From: Cercis canadensis
Lineage: Eukaryota > Streptophyta > Magnoliopsida > Fabales > Fabaceae
Direction: 5' to 3'
Length of the DNA stretch: 64,000 bases
NCBI GenBank assembly: GCA_003255065.1
Contig: QAOA01008548.1
Location: 76,009-140,008, forward strand
Part shown: piece by piece, positions 10,110 to 22,700 of the stretch
Layout of the letters: each line of letters starts with the position of its first letter
How positions within the stretch are numbered: position 1 is the stretch's first letter
The notes under the pieces: model-generated
Seen by the model: the letters and a program-made list of their open reading frames with translations, nothing else
The model's database searches: none
Told to the model about the DNA's origin: nothing
Translations under genes and position numbers: made by a program

Positions 10110-12959
10110 CTATAAAATGACAAGACAAAATGACATTGTCAAATACATTGTAACTAATTGAAAGTGCAGGTTTATACATAAAATAAAAAGCACAAAAAAA
10201 TCACAATGAGTTATGACACTTAAAGACACATTTTTATCAAAAGGGTGATGCTATTTTGCTCTTCTCATATATGTCAATTCTCAATTGATCCTTGATAGAA
10301 ATTTTTTTGCAACTAAGTATCATAAACTTCTTAAAAAATATGAACATAGCCTTGCCATAAATGTGTTCTGCGCAACATTTAATGATTTGAACACTAGTAA
10401 TGTTACATATTCAGCTCCATTAAATGCTTATGTAAAATCATAGCTACTTTTGTTGAAAAAATCGACAATCAGATGACAAAATAGGAAATTAAAGAGTTAG
10501 GAAAAATCAGAATTAAAATCCTAAATCTTCATCCTAGTGACCTATGTAAGAAGCTTACTATGAACTCATATACTCTTCCCTCCTTTTATACATTGCTTCC
10601 CATTTTTGTTTTCAGTTTCCTATTCTTCTTCAAACATATCTAGTGAACATGGTTGCCTTGAAAACACATGCTCTATTGGTGCCCCTTTCTTTGGAACCTA
10701 ACATGCAACCATGCATGCAAAGTGGGACAGAAAAGCTTGGTTCCCACCTATAAAACTTCAATGGCATCTCCTACCACCTTCTATAACCTCAAGAATCACA
10801 ATAAAGAGAACAAATAGTTCCTTTACTCCTTTGTCTCTCTTTCTCAGAAGCAGGACAAAACTCTCTCAGGAAAAATTAAGATGCAGGGATTCTTCCAGAG
10901 TAGTGCCAAGTAATGCTTAACATTATTTGTGAGCAATCTTATCAATGTCGAGATTGAGAGGGGCAGATTAACAAAGGGAATATATCAATCTCATTTAGGT
11001 GTTTGAGATACTTGATTGCAAAAGTGTCTTTATTAGGGATCAAATTGAGAATTGAAACCTCTATGGAGTACCAAAATAATAGTTTACTCAGCAAAACAAA
11101 AAATAAAAACCTACAGGGAACATGGATTCGGAATTAAATACAATGTATACAAAATAAAAGACAATTGACAGTAAACAATAAATCAAATTATCATCTTTGA
11201 GAAAGCCATCATAAACTCAATCCTAGGCAATGAGACATGGTTATAAATTCTAGGAAAAAGGAAATAAATGGAAAACTTGGCCTTGATAAACAAGATATAA
11301 GATCTTCTTTCCTCTCTGCAATTACCTACAGAATTCCAGATTCTCCAATCTTCCTCTAAGTATAAAAGCCAACAAATTCTATGAAAAATTATTAGTTTGT
11401 CAAAGAAGCAAGACATCTCAACTACCAAAAATAAGAAACAGAAAGGTAACTGTACTATCACAACTAAAATCTACAGCATCATCAGCCAACCCATTGAAAG
11501 TTAAAACTCTCTGTGCACTGTAATGACAAAACCAATATATCTTATTCATATTGTTATATTCCATGCCATGGAAATGGCTCCATGATACACAATCTGTTGT
11601 TCCACTTAACATTACGGGAAACTGCAACTTATGACAAAGCAAAGCAACTTCATATATCAAACTTCTAGGATAAAACAATTGGAATAATGCTATTTAGCCA
11701 AAGAAAAATCTGCCAAAATCTTGCCAGAACTCAAAATGGTTGTTGGATGAAATAAAGTGGTAGGGACCACATATTTATCCAAGGGTGGTTATAAGTCCAC
11801 ATCATTCACCAAGCACTTTCCAAACAATTGTGTGTGCTTCCCTCGCGAAAAGTGCAGAACTTTCATTTCTTTTCTTAATAAAATTATGCATTCAATTTTA
11901 ATTTTGTGACTCAGAAATACAACAGCAACTCAACCCTTGTTCTGAACAAAGGAATGCGAACAGAACTGAGAACAAAACTACAATGATCACCATCAGGTTT
12001 CATAGCAAATCAACATTCAACAACCCTTACAGAACTCTCACTTCCTTTCCTAAAAACTGGTGCATACCATTTTCATTTTGTAACTCAAATACAATAACAA
12101 CAACTTAGCCATTGTTTTGGACAATAGAATGTGAACAAAATTGAGAACAAAACCACAATTCTCAGTTCATAGTGAATTGACATTCATAATCCTTACAGAA
12201 TCCTCATTTCCTTCCCTAAGAAAATAATGCATTCAATTTTAGTTTTGTAACTCAGAAATACAACAACAACTAAACCCTTGTTTCGAACAACAGAATGTGA
12301 ACTCTATTGAGAACAAAACTACAATTGTCACTATCAGGTTTCATAGCTAATCGACATCCAAAACCATTACAGAACCCACATTTCCTTTCCTAAGCAATGA
12401 CATTCAATTTTCATTTCATTAACCCAAATACAATAAAAACAGCTCAACTGTCTGAAACAACAGAGTGTGAACAAAATTGGGAACAAAACCACAATTCTAA
12501 CCATTGGGTTTCATAGTGAACTGACATTCATAACCCTTACAGAACCCTCACTACCTCTCCTAAGGAATTAAGCAATTCAATTTGTAACTCAAATACAATA
12601 ACAATAACTCAACCATTGTTTTGAGTAGTAGAAAGCAAGCAAAATTGGGATGAAAGCACAATAATATTCATTCTTAACCCTCACAGAACCCTCATGTGAT
12701 GCATTCAATTTTCATTTAGCAACTCAAAAAATCCAATAACAACTCAACCCTTGTTTTGAACAACATAATTTGCAAAGAAAATCGATTGCAAAACCACATT
12801 TATCACCATCAGGGTTCATAGCAAATCACATTCATTCGTAACCTAATAATTCCACAAAAGAGACCAAAATTTTCAAAGCAGAACGCATCAATTCACACTA
12901 AATCGAATTTGATGTGCATTTTAAAGCTCAAACCGATCAAAATAAAATCTTGAAATTAC
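10110..12959 (-). other. Intron of copy B
   Basis: A 2.85-kb intron, homologous in blocks to that of copy A but longer because of the expanded repeat at 11820-12840. Short frames within it (10711-10920, 11183-11678) have no support as genes. Confidence 0.65.
11820..12840. repeat. Intronic ~170-bp tandem repeat, about six copies (copy B)
   Basis: Anchor variants of ctcaacccttgttttgaac occur near 11931, 12101, 12265, 12441, 12605 and 12740, about 137-176 bp apart. Between them recur gagaacaaaaYcacaat, a caggtttcatag block, cataacccttacagaac and cctttcctaagaaat. The units are divergent from one another. Confidence 0.75.
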
Positions 12960-13481
12960 CTATCAGTGATGTACTTGAGGAGATTATCGGTACCAAAATA
13001 CTCGATATTAATGTCGACCAATTGACCGCAGCTCCGATCAATTGCATGGCGGCACATGATCTCCAAATTATAGCGGGAATTGCCCAAATTACGCATGTCG
13101 ATTTTGCGCCACAAGAGAGGGTCCTTGCAGATTTTCCGCCAGAGAGAGCACACAAGCTGAACACTTTCGATGATTTCGATTGTACCCAGCTTCAGGAAAA
13201 TTGCAGACATCACTTCATGAGGAAGGCCCAGCAAGTTTCTGGCCTGGTTTTCTGGGGAAATCCGTTGTTTCGAATTCGAAGCCGAAGAAGAAGCCATGGA
13301 AGGGGGTTAGTTCCTGGAATTTGATTTTTGCGGTGATAATTGGGAAAGGGTTTCCAATAATTTGAGAGATTTTTTGTCAGATTCATGTGGGTGAAGTCAT
13401 TTTCCTGCTACTCTTTCTTCCCCTTCGTCGACGGGACGGGAAAAGGTTGAATTTTTTTGGGTTAAAATATGTTACATATTT

Positions 13482-13850
13482 GAGTAAAACCCTTTTTTAA
13501 TCCTTGAAAAATGTAGCTACTGACAAATTCGTCCTCCAAAATTTTTTGATAACAAATTAGTCATTGAATTATTATTTCGCAAACAAATTAGTCCTCCGGT
13601 AAGCAAGATCAGTGAAAAGAAATTGAGGACTTGAATGAGAAAAAATAGGGCTTAAACATGGCTAGACAAGATTAGTGAAAAAAATTTAGGAAAGAGGTTT
13701 GCAGGGGTCCAGAACTTTTCTCATGAAAGTACTAGAGGACTAATTTGTCAAACAAAATAATAATTCAAGTACCAATTTGTCACTAAAAATTTTTGGAGAA
13801 CGAATTTATCAGTAGTTATATTTTTCAAGGACTAAAAAAGGATTTTACTC
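13482..13850. mobile_element. Mutator-like MITE, 9-bp target duplication
   Basis: A 369-bp element with long inverted ends (gagtaaaacccttttttaat at the left; ccttttttagtccttg-type sequence in inverse at the right, ending ggattttactc). It is flanked by perfect 9-base duplications tacatattt (13473-13481 and 13851-13859). Long terminal inverted repeats plus a 9-bp duplication point to the MULE group. Non-coding. Confidence 0.85.
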
Positions 13851-14094
13851 TACATATTTTTATTAGTTTTAAAAACCGGACCGAATTGTAGAGTTCGACT
13901 GGTCGAATTGGTACCCGGTTTAAAAAATGGGCTGGTTCAAAGAGTATAACCAAATTGGAGTTAGAGATTGTTAGGGCCACATGCCAGATCAGGTCGAGCT
14001 ACTGATTTTGGAACCCAACTCACCGTTCTATTGGGTCAAAATGGGCTAGTCCATCAGGCTTAACCTATTTTATCAACTCTAATTTTGAGTAAAT

Positions 14095-14342
14095 ATACAT
14101 TTGTCTTTCTAAAAAATTTAAGATTTAATAAAATAATCCTTGAAAGAACGCCAATTTTAAATTAGTCATCGAAAAAACTAACATCCACAATAAAATAGTC
14201 CTTAAAAGATTAGAGATTTAACAAATAGTGAACTGTTTTGTTATTTATATAAGTTCTTTTAATAAATATTTTGTAGTTAGTATTTTTTAAGGACTATTTT
14301 GTTAAATCTTGAATCTGTCAATAATGCAAATGTAAGTTTACT
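14095..14342. mobile_element. MITE-like inverted repeat
   Basis: Left end gagtaaatatacatttg and right end caaatgtaagtttactc are imperfect inverted repeats with homologous subterminal text (aagatttaataaaataatcc and its inverse). No clean target duplication seen. It is probably related to the MITE at 13482. Confidence 0.55.
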
Positions 14343-15363
14343 CGTTTTGAGTAAATATGCATTTGTTACTCTAATCCTTATTTTTTTAAATGTCATTTTA
14401 GTCCTTCAATTTATATTTTGTTGGCTAATTTAATCTTCCATCTAAGTCGGTTAGTGAAATTAGATAAAAAAATTTATGTAACATGTTAAATATTGATATG
14501 ACTGTTACATGATAATGTGGCACTTTAAAAAAGAAAAAAACTTTCTATCACAACCTTCATCTCTTTCCTCGGTCTCTTTGCTCTCTATTTCCTTATCAAT
14601 TGACTTTCCTTTCTCCATAACATCAGCAACAGTTACCGCCATCTTAGTCGCTTTCCTACTTGGTTTATGTCGTGACTTCAAATCAGGAAAGGACCATTTG
14701 GAACACCCTACCTTTGCATCGCGTGGATCTCCAAATAGATGGTTTGCCTCTCTAGTGATCTCTTGCACTCCGTTCAGTCAATTCTACACAATATCTTCAA
14801 TTAATTTTCCATTTCTTCTTTTAGTTTCAACCTAATGTTCGATGATGTTTCTTGCACCCTGAAGCTCCTCAACTTGGTCTTTCAACTCCTTAAAATTATC
14901 TTTTTAGTATATCAAATATCCTACTTGCCATCCAATCGGTGCTACCGTATTACTCAGCAATTTTGCTAGCAATAGAATTGAGAATATCCATTCTTGCTTC
15001 CTAGTTTGGCTTAAAATGAAGGTACATAAAATAAAACTAATTTAAAAATGGGAAAGGGAAAAAAGAAAAAAAGAAAAAAAGGACACACATTCATTTGATA
15101 AAGAGATAAAAGAAACTAAAATAGCAGTACCTGGTTCGACTTGAGATTGAAAGCAACAAGAAGTTGCACTCTGTTGTGCCTTGAAATGAGATAAGTAAGA
15201 TACTAAAGAAGAAACGTGTAAGCAGTAGTAAAAGTATCAATGGACAACCTATGAAAAAAAAAAAAAAAGGTAAACGAAATTAATGGAACCTACCTCTCTT
15301 ATAGAGATGAACAGAGCAAATTTACTTCTTCTTGTCAAATATTATTCCACTTGAGATTGGTAG
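14343..15363. other. Gene-free repetitive spacer
   Basis: AT-rich sequence. It starts with another gagtaaatatgcatttg end at about 14348. The opposite-strand frames at 14505-14835 overlap each other and show no domain. No gene supported. Confidence 0.4.
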
Positions 15364-17164
15364 TGTAAATATTGGATTTTACCTACATGAATAACAATAA
15401 AGTCCAATAAATAAGATGGACTCAAAAGAGTCCACCTATAGCTTAAAATAGGCCCAATATGCTAAAAGCCCCTAAGGGGATTGTTGCTTAGGTCCAGCCC
15501 AAGATTGGTCCAGCTACAACTACCAATTGACCTAGTAGCACCACCTTTTAAAAGAAGTCACTTTGCTGCTGCAGCTCCTAAGATTGCCCTACTAAGTGCT
15601 TCCTGAGATACTGTTTGGTATTTAATAACGCCCTTGAGAGCGTCCTCGGGTAGATAAGGCTGATGTCTTACTCCCTGGAGGTAGCTCTCTTATCATGACT
15701 AAGGCTAGGACACCCCTTGGTTATGTCTTGAGGCCCAAAGACCTCACCCCAATTGCGCCCCGCTCGTGCTATGGTTCTGGTCCATCATAAGAGAGGCCAC
15801 AAAAGTACCAAGGAACCTAGCAATAGTAAATGGTTTAGTTGGATTTGGGTTGAGGTAAAACCCATTAAAAGGAGGTATTTCATACCTCACCAAGGCCCTT
15901 TAAGCATCTTTTGTGTGAGGCCATGGAACCTCCGTATATATAATTATGGAACCAAGGCATCTTTTTCCCTTTGCCACATATTTGTCAACATCGCTACCCT
16001 CTCTCTCCCTCTTTTTAGAATAATTGCTTGTCCTTATGACAAGTGCCGCTTTAGCTAGTCATGTCTTTCCTAAACTAGGAGAATCTTAACGCCATTGTGT
16101 CTCCCCAGACCTTTCATATTTCCTTGATAAACTAAGAACATCAACACTTCCCAATCTCCCAAGTATGAGACAAATCCAAACCATCACTTCGTCCTTGACT
16201 TATTCCCAACATGCAACTTCCTTAGCATGCTCCATCAGAGCATTTAATTATTGTCAAAAAGCCCTCAAAAGCTCCACCTTGTCCCAATAAAGCCTCATAT
16301 GCATTTAATGGTAACTCCACCCAATCAAGCAAGCCTCCGTAGCTCAACCCTCTAGAAACATTCATCTCCAGTTATAAATAGAATCCATTGCCAAACATGA
16401 AAGAGAAGAAGCTCCATCAGTAGCTGATAAACAACTAGAAACTCGGTCATTTTTTAGACTTCATTGAAGAACACTTCTTGCAACCCTTATCCTCCACTAA
16501 TGGAGCTTAAACAACCTTTGAAATTGCTGCTGACTACCAAAAACCCAGTAGCTTCAGCTAAACCTTCACTCTAAAGCTCCATCAGAAACTGAAAAATATC
16601 TTGAAACTCTATCATTTTGAAAACTCCATTGGTGAACACTTCATCGAATGTTCTTCAATTCACCAACCTTAAACCATAAAACACATATCTTTAAATATTC
16701 ATTTGCTGCTACAACCACACCAGTAATATTCTTCTGCTCTCTTAAGGAGACCATATCCATAACTCCACAAATCATCATCATTTAGGAACCTCAAGATTTC
16801 ACCAATAATGCCTCCCAGAGCATCTCAAACCACCATTAAGACCTCCCACAACACCTTAGACCACCATGAAACATCTCATAAATACAATATGCCCAACCTA
16901 GAGTCCTATAACTGCTGGACCAAGTGTCAATGTGCTAAAAAAATCTATACATAGGTTAGACCCAGCCACAACAGGAGCTCTTGGGCCACAAGACCCAACT
17001 CCCCTGGCTTTGAGCTCATCGCCCTTAAGAACTATCCCACAAAAATGCTTAAGATGCATCAGCTATTCACCAACTAAGCCCACCAGAGTTGGTTCCATAA
17101 GAATTTCACTTAACTATATTTACATATCCATTAGGGTACTAACGAACCAAAATCCAACAAAACA
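15364..17164 (+). mobile_element. Long LTR of a truncated LTR retrotransposon
   Basis: The segment begins tgtaaatattggatttt and ends aaaatccaacaaaaca, giving an imperfect inverted terminal pair (tattggatttt with aaaatccaa). A TATA-like ttataaataga lies at about 16373. Directly after the end comes ggtgactccattggag (17170), resembling the tggcgactccactgggga-type primer binding site of plant gypsy elements. The composition is GC-richer than the flanks. About 550 bp of leader-like sequence follows and then ends. No second LTR and no target duplication were found. Confidence 0.45.
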
Positions 17165-17726
17165 TTAAAGGTGACTCCATTGGAGAGGTGTATACAGGAA
17201 TGGTGAATATTCCAATAGGCCTTTCTTTTAACCTTGATGACTTCCCTGAGGAAAAGGGAAGGCAAGGAAATGGTGGCCCTGTTCAAGAAGGAAGACATGC
17301 TGGCCCAAATGGGGCCACAACAGGACCTTGCCGGCAAAATGAAACAGGGGATCTTAATGCAAAATAAAATGCTAGAGAAGGTGGGGTACACTTCAAAGAC
17401 TTCTTAAGAGGAGAAGGATATGCTCAAACTAACACTGCTGAGGAAGACAACGTTGTCCTAACCTCTATGCTCTATATAGTTCTTGACATAGTTGTCAATA
17501 TGCTTAAGGTATACATTCTCCTTCTCTAACTCAACTCTCAAGTCATTCTCTCAACTAGGAACTCACTCTCTCTCGATTTCTCTCACTTTCTCCCTCAAGG
17601 CCAAGCTAATTTCAAGGTCGGTGATGACACTGAAGCTCTAGCTCTGGCTTCTCCTTGACCATCATTCTCTCTTTACAAGTTGCGGACCTCATCTTAACTC
17701 TGGCAACAACAGCAGCCTTTGGATTT
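17165..17726 (+). other. Internal leader remnant of the truncated LTR element
   Basis: Primer-binding-like sequence at its start, then GC-richer text with no long frame and no gag or pol motif. Likely the 5' end of the internal region, cut off where the next LTR-like sequence begins. Confidence 0.4.
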
Positions 17727-18148
17727 TGTTAAACATAAAAGAGATGTACACGATGGAGGATGAGCTGCTAAGTCAGCAAAGTCAAGTTAGTTACACTTAG
17801 TCAAAGTTAGTTAAGTTAGTTAGTTGGTTAACTAGTTATTCTTATAAGTAGTATGCTGTTAAATAGTAGCTTCTAGATTGGCTGAGCAGATAACTGCATC
17901 AGACCTCTATATGTACGTGTAATGTAAGCATTGGAAGTGAATGAGAAGAATCATTTCATAGATCTCAATTCAGATCTCAGAGATCATGTGTATCAGTTTT
18001 TCTTTCTTCCTTTTCAGTTTTCCTTCTGCACACTTTTCTGCACTTTCTTGACATTTTCTCTTCTGCTACATTTCTCCTTAATTCATTGCTTTGCATCACA
18101 CTGAGATAGCACTCAAGGATCATCTCAAGCTTTCTTCAAAGTCTTATA
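17727..18148 (+). mobile_element. Probable solo LTR, same type as 58206-58655
   Basis: It begins tgttaaacataaaagagatg, matching the 5' end of the solo LTR at 58206-58655 read on the minus strand (tgttaaacataaacaagatg). The order of features is shared: cagttag repeats, then ctatatgta and ttctctctg-type pyrimidine text. The end at 18148 is inferred from a possible 5-base duplication gattt (17722-17726 and 18149-18153); the last two bases read TA rather than CA. Confidence 0.5.
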
Positions 18149-18302
18149 GATTTTGGGGGCAAAGGGAAAGGTGGGAGCCTAGGAGTAGGCCATGAGAACC
18201 CAGTTTTTGTTCCTACATTAAATCTTCGCCTGGGTTCTGTTTGGTGCGTTGCTCTTGGTGCGATCCTCATTCAATCTATTTTTGGCTTCTCTGGATGGTA
18301 TA

Positions 18303-19040
18303 ATATGCAAATATAAGAGGGGAGCATAACTTATTCTATTTATAGTTCCACAGAGCGAAGAGCTGCTCTGCTGCTGGAGAACAATATACAAGATGCGGAG
18401 ATGGATTAATGATAAAACAAGATTGATTTTTTTTTTTTTGCCCCCTTTATGAGGAGACCAAAAGAGGAAGCAAACAGAACTGGGATAACTGAGCTTTATA
18501 GGTCGATCTGCATTGATAGAAATTTTCCTCATCATTTTTAGTTGAATACGCCTTCTTTCTCTCTCTTGCTTTATCTGGACTTACAGAGAGGGTAAGTAAA
18601 AACATAAAAGGAAGTTAAGTGTATAAATTATAACACCATGTTTTGAAAAATAAACTGAAGAGATGATGTTGAAAGTTCTGTGCGGGTGAAGCAGAGAGGA
18701 GCCTTGAATCATGTTGAAGCATAGAGGTAGAGAAGGGAGAAGCCCAATAAATGGAGAGGATGAGAGAGAGAGAGAGAGAGAGAGGGAAGAAAGGAAAAAG
18801 AGGTGCATTTTTTGAAAGATAAATGACGAGATGATGTTTAAAGTCCTCTGCGGGTGGAGATATGTCCATCCAACGTTGGAAGAAGAAGAAAATCAGAAGA
18901 ATGGAGAGAAGAGGAAGAAAGTTATTGGTTGAAATTTTTCTTTGCCACGTAGAATATAACTATACGTTAACCATATTATCACTAAATTTACAGAGTTTAT
19001 AATTGGAGATGATTAGAAAGACTCAAATTTAAAAAAAAAA
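18303..19040. repeat. Direct repeat, left copy, ends at N
   Basis: About 738 bp that recurs at 19042-19770 across the N at 19041. The copies differ by a few substitutions (gagcgaagag against gagccaagag; ctctgcgggtgg against ctctaagggtgg) and by the length of a GA microsatellite (18762-18784, longer here). No gene recognised. Allele-like divergence plus the N suggests two haplotypes placed in tandem. Confidence 0.8.
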
Positions 19041-19041
19041 N

Positions 19042-19770
19042 ATATGCAAATATAAGAGGGGAGCATAACTTATTCTATTTATAGTTCCACAGAGCCAAGA
19101 GCTGCTCTGCTGCTGGAGAACAATATACAAGATGCGGAGATGGATTAATGATAAAACAAGATTGATTTTTTTTTTTTTTTCCCCTTTATGAGGAGACCAA
19201 AAGAGGAAGCAAACAGAACTGGGATAACTGAGCTTTATAGGTCGATCTGCATTGATAGAAATTTTCCTCATCATTTTTAGTTGAATACGCCTTCTTTCTC
19301 TCTCTTGCTTTATCTGGACTTACAGAGAGGGTAAGTAAAAACATAAAAGGAAGTTAAGTGTATAAATTATAACACCATGTTTTGAAAAATAAACTGAAGA
19401 GATGATGTTGAAAGTTCTGTGCGGGTGAAGCAGAGAGGAGCCTTCAATCATGTTGAAGCATAGAGGTAGAGAAGGGAGAAGCTCAATAAATGGAGAGGAT
19501 GAGAGAGAGAGAGAGGGAAGAAAGGAAAAAGAGGTGCATTTTTTGAAAGATAAATGACGAGATGATGTTTAAAGTCCTCTAAGGGTGGAGATATGTCCAT
19601 CCAACGTAGGAAGAAGAAGAAAATCAGAAGAATGGAGAGAAGAGGAAGAAAGTTATTGGTTGAAATTTTTCTTTGCCATGTAGAATATAACTATACGTTA
19701 ACCATATTATCACTAAATTTACAGAGTTTATAATTGGAGATAATTACAAAGAATTGAATTAAAAAAAAAT
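19042..19770. repeat. Direct repeat, right copy, starts at N
   Basis: Second copy of the block at 18303-19040, with a shorter GA run near 19500-19515. Probably an assembly duplicate. Confidence 0.8.
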
Positions 19771-22700
19771 TAAAGGATCTCGATAGAACAAAAATACTAG
19801 AGACCTAATTGAAAATTGAGTCAAACTATAAAGACCTATAATATATTCTAACCATTTTTTTTTTTTATGTTAGATGAATGTTTTTAAATTTTTAAAGTAC
19901 TTAAAACAGTAAAAATTGAAACTTTTAGAGAAGTTTAAAAATAAAGCCTTTGCAACTTTTGCTTTAATGAAAAGTTTTACTATTAACCAGTTTAATTTAA
20001 AAAGTGTTTCTTAACTATTACATCCAAACAAAAAATTAGATCAGCTTCTCTTTAAAAAAAAAATACTTAAAAAAGTTTTGCCTAATAAAATACTTTTCTA
20101 AGTTAAATGATTTCTTATCCAAACTCACTCAAAAGGTGAAGGACACACGCTACTTATATAGAGGGAGACAAAGGCGAAAACCGAAACCATATATTTTTGT
20201 AGAGAAGCACTTCATTAAAAAAGAAAAGAAAAAGTATTTTAATAAGCAAATGTTGAACTTTAGAAGGAGTGTAAGCAAAGTCTCAATTTTGGTTTGATAA
20301 AATGCTTTTAAAAATTATGAGAAATTCATTCAAACACATAAAAAAAATATAAAATAACGTTTTTTAATAAAAGCTTTTTTATCCAAATGCGCTCTAAAGT
20401 AACTTATTGTTTTGAGAAAATATTACCCTATAAAAAAGAATTTTAACAAGTGTCAAATTAGGTTGTTTTTCTATTTAGTATAAAAAATTAAGAATAAAAT
20501 ATATTGAATTATAGAAAAGAGTAATATAAGCTCTTCTACAACAATAAGGTGATTTTAAAAACTTTTTTTTTTTTTAATATTGAAAAGCTTGGTGTTTGGC
20601 AAATGGTTAAGCAAAATTGATTTTGCCTTAGGACCATGCAAAACCAATTTTACAAGGGGGACTTTAACTGACCCCATGCAAAAATGGGGTTAAATAACCT
20701 CATCCTATGTGGGCCACTCAAGTTGTAACAAGTGTGTTAATAGTGGGGCCCATACATTTACTCAACCTGCTATAGGCATCAAAATATTTAATATATTTTT
20801 TGACAACAAAATTTTCACTTATTATAAATCAGCCTCATAGTTAAAAAAACTAAAAAAGTTCTAACTCAATTTCATAAATTTGAAAACTCTCTAATTCAAT
20901 TTTATGCACTTAGTTTTAGTTGAACTATATTAAGTGTTGAATTAAAAAATCTTCAATCTCTAAAAATGTATGACTAATGGGAATAGTTTCAATAATTTTT
21001 TTCATGATGCAAAATAGAAATTCTTATTAGTTACTTTTCTTCTACTTGTAAAATAGTTTTACCTCCAAAGATAATGTATGAGAACCATCTTGTTCTAAAA
21101 ATCATTGTCACGTTCTAATTGTCAACCTAAATGATAGTTAAAACCAAAATTAATATGACACTACGCTAATAAAGTGATATAATGTAGTGTTATCTAACTT
21201 CATTTCATTTGAACCTAATTATTGTGAAAGTGAAAAAAAAAATTCTTATTTTAATTTCATACACTTGAATTGAGTCTTGTTTGAACTTGATTAGTATTAA
21301 TTGGAGAGAACAAAAAATATAATTTCATATAATTACATTTCAATTGAACTTAATTAGTAAAAAAAAAAAAAAAAAAAAAACCAAATTTATTACACTTGAT
21401 TAGTGTCAAATTGAAAAAAAGCCCAAATTAATTTTATGCAATTCTTTTCAATTGAACATGATTGTATCAAATTAAGATAGAGAAGTGATAATTTCATGCA
21501 ATCCATTTCATTTGAACTTAATAAATAAAAATTTAAAAAAAGACCCAATAAGTAGTGGTGATTGATATATTTTTAATTTTTGTGGCAATTTAAGAATATA
21601 TCATTCATTTTCTTTTTTTTTTTAAAAAAAAAAACATTATTGACATAACAATATTGACTAAATAGTGAATTATATTAGATTAATTAGTACACGTATAATT
21701 TTTTTTAAATTAAAGTGCAAGTATAATTATATAAAGTTAATTTTTAATTTTGTTAGTACTTTCTTTTTCATCTTAATTTTTAAAATAATTAAGACTTCTT
21801 TCAAATGATAAAAATTCACAAAAGAAATTTTTTAAAAGATACCAAGATGAAGCTTCACAAGTTTTAAAAGATATGTGCAAATGAATCTTCTAGTTTGTCT
21901 TTTCTCTTAGTCCTATGTCTCCATAAAAATGCGATGAACTCTAACTTTGAATTTCAAAGGTTTGCAATTTTTTGACAAAATCTTCATGTCAATTTGATAA
22001 ACCATCAAAAGCCCCATATACTGACAAATGTCACACTTACTAATTTAATGGTTTAACTAAATTTATATTGGTTATGTTGATTATGAACTATACAATTTGG
22101 AACATTTTAAAATTTATGAGAACACGTTTCCAAGCAAGGCCTCTACATTTTGGAGAAATTTGTTTTTTAAAGAATTCTTATGAAATTAGAAGTATTGTCT
22201 AACTAGGGATTTTTATACCTTAGTACCATAATCTAATCACTATGTAACTTAAATACTACAAAAATTTGTAATAATTCCTATCTAGTGTTATAAAAAAAAT
22301 AATTTTTAAAAAGTATCGGTAATGTCAACTAACCTTTTAGGTGATTTTGAGTTTAACATGAAAAATAATACATAGAATATTCGCATATGGTGAAAGAAAG
22401 ATAAAACTTAAGAATATCCTAACCTTTACGTAAATGTTGACACTAATTTAATTACAGACTTCATATCTTAGTACCTTAGTTATTGAGATGATAAAATTAT
22501 TGTGGAATATTCATTCAATATAACATGTATCCATCTTTAGTCTTACATTTATTGTATATTATTCTAGTTTAAGTAATAATAAGCGTAGTTTATGTGTGAG
22601 AATTTGCAAGTCAATGGAGCCCTAAAATCAAATCACTTAAGGATATTCTTTCTATAGATTATGACAATCTAATTCTACTTAGATCACTTTTATTAGAAGT

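Larger units (their letters stand above)
9555..13297 (-). pseudogene. F-box/LRR copy B (SKIP19-like), frameshifted
   Basis: Exon 1 (13297-12960) encodes MASSSASNSK, then an intact F-box (LLGLPHEVMSAIFLKLG, SVQLVCSLWRKICKDPLLWR) and ends YITD with donor GTAATT. Exon 2 starts at 10109 after acceptor AG and continues in phase (GRLRLACCHSI, AAKLPMLDELD). Near 9980 a small deletion, apparently four bases relative to copy A, removes the DSLEV junction and shifts the frame; the rest (LRYLQLIGNNLTNDGLQAIL to stop at 9555) lies in another frame. Intact homologues are SCF substrate adaptors. The terminal acidic tail here is probably the ancestral end that copy A has lost. Confidence 0.8.

Noticed and set aside
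12914..13324. 136-codon plus-strand frame over F-box exon 1 of copy B
   Set aside because: Antisense shadow of a clear F-box exon; a similar shadow lies over copy A at 7671-7937.
14505..14835. Overlapping frames on both strands
   Set aside because: No domain, no splice context and low-complexity Ser/Leu composition; more likely chance in repeat-derived DNA.
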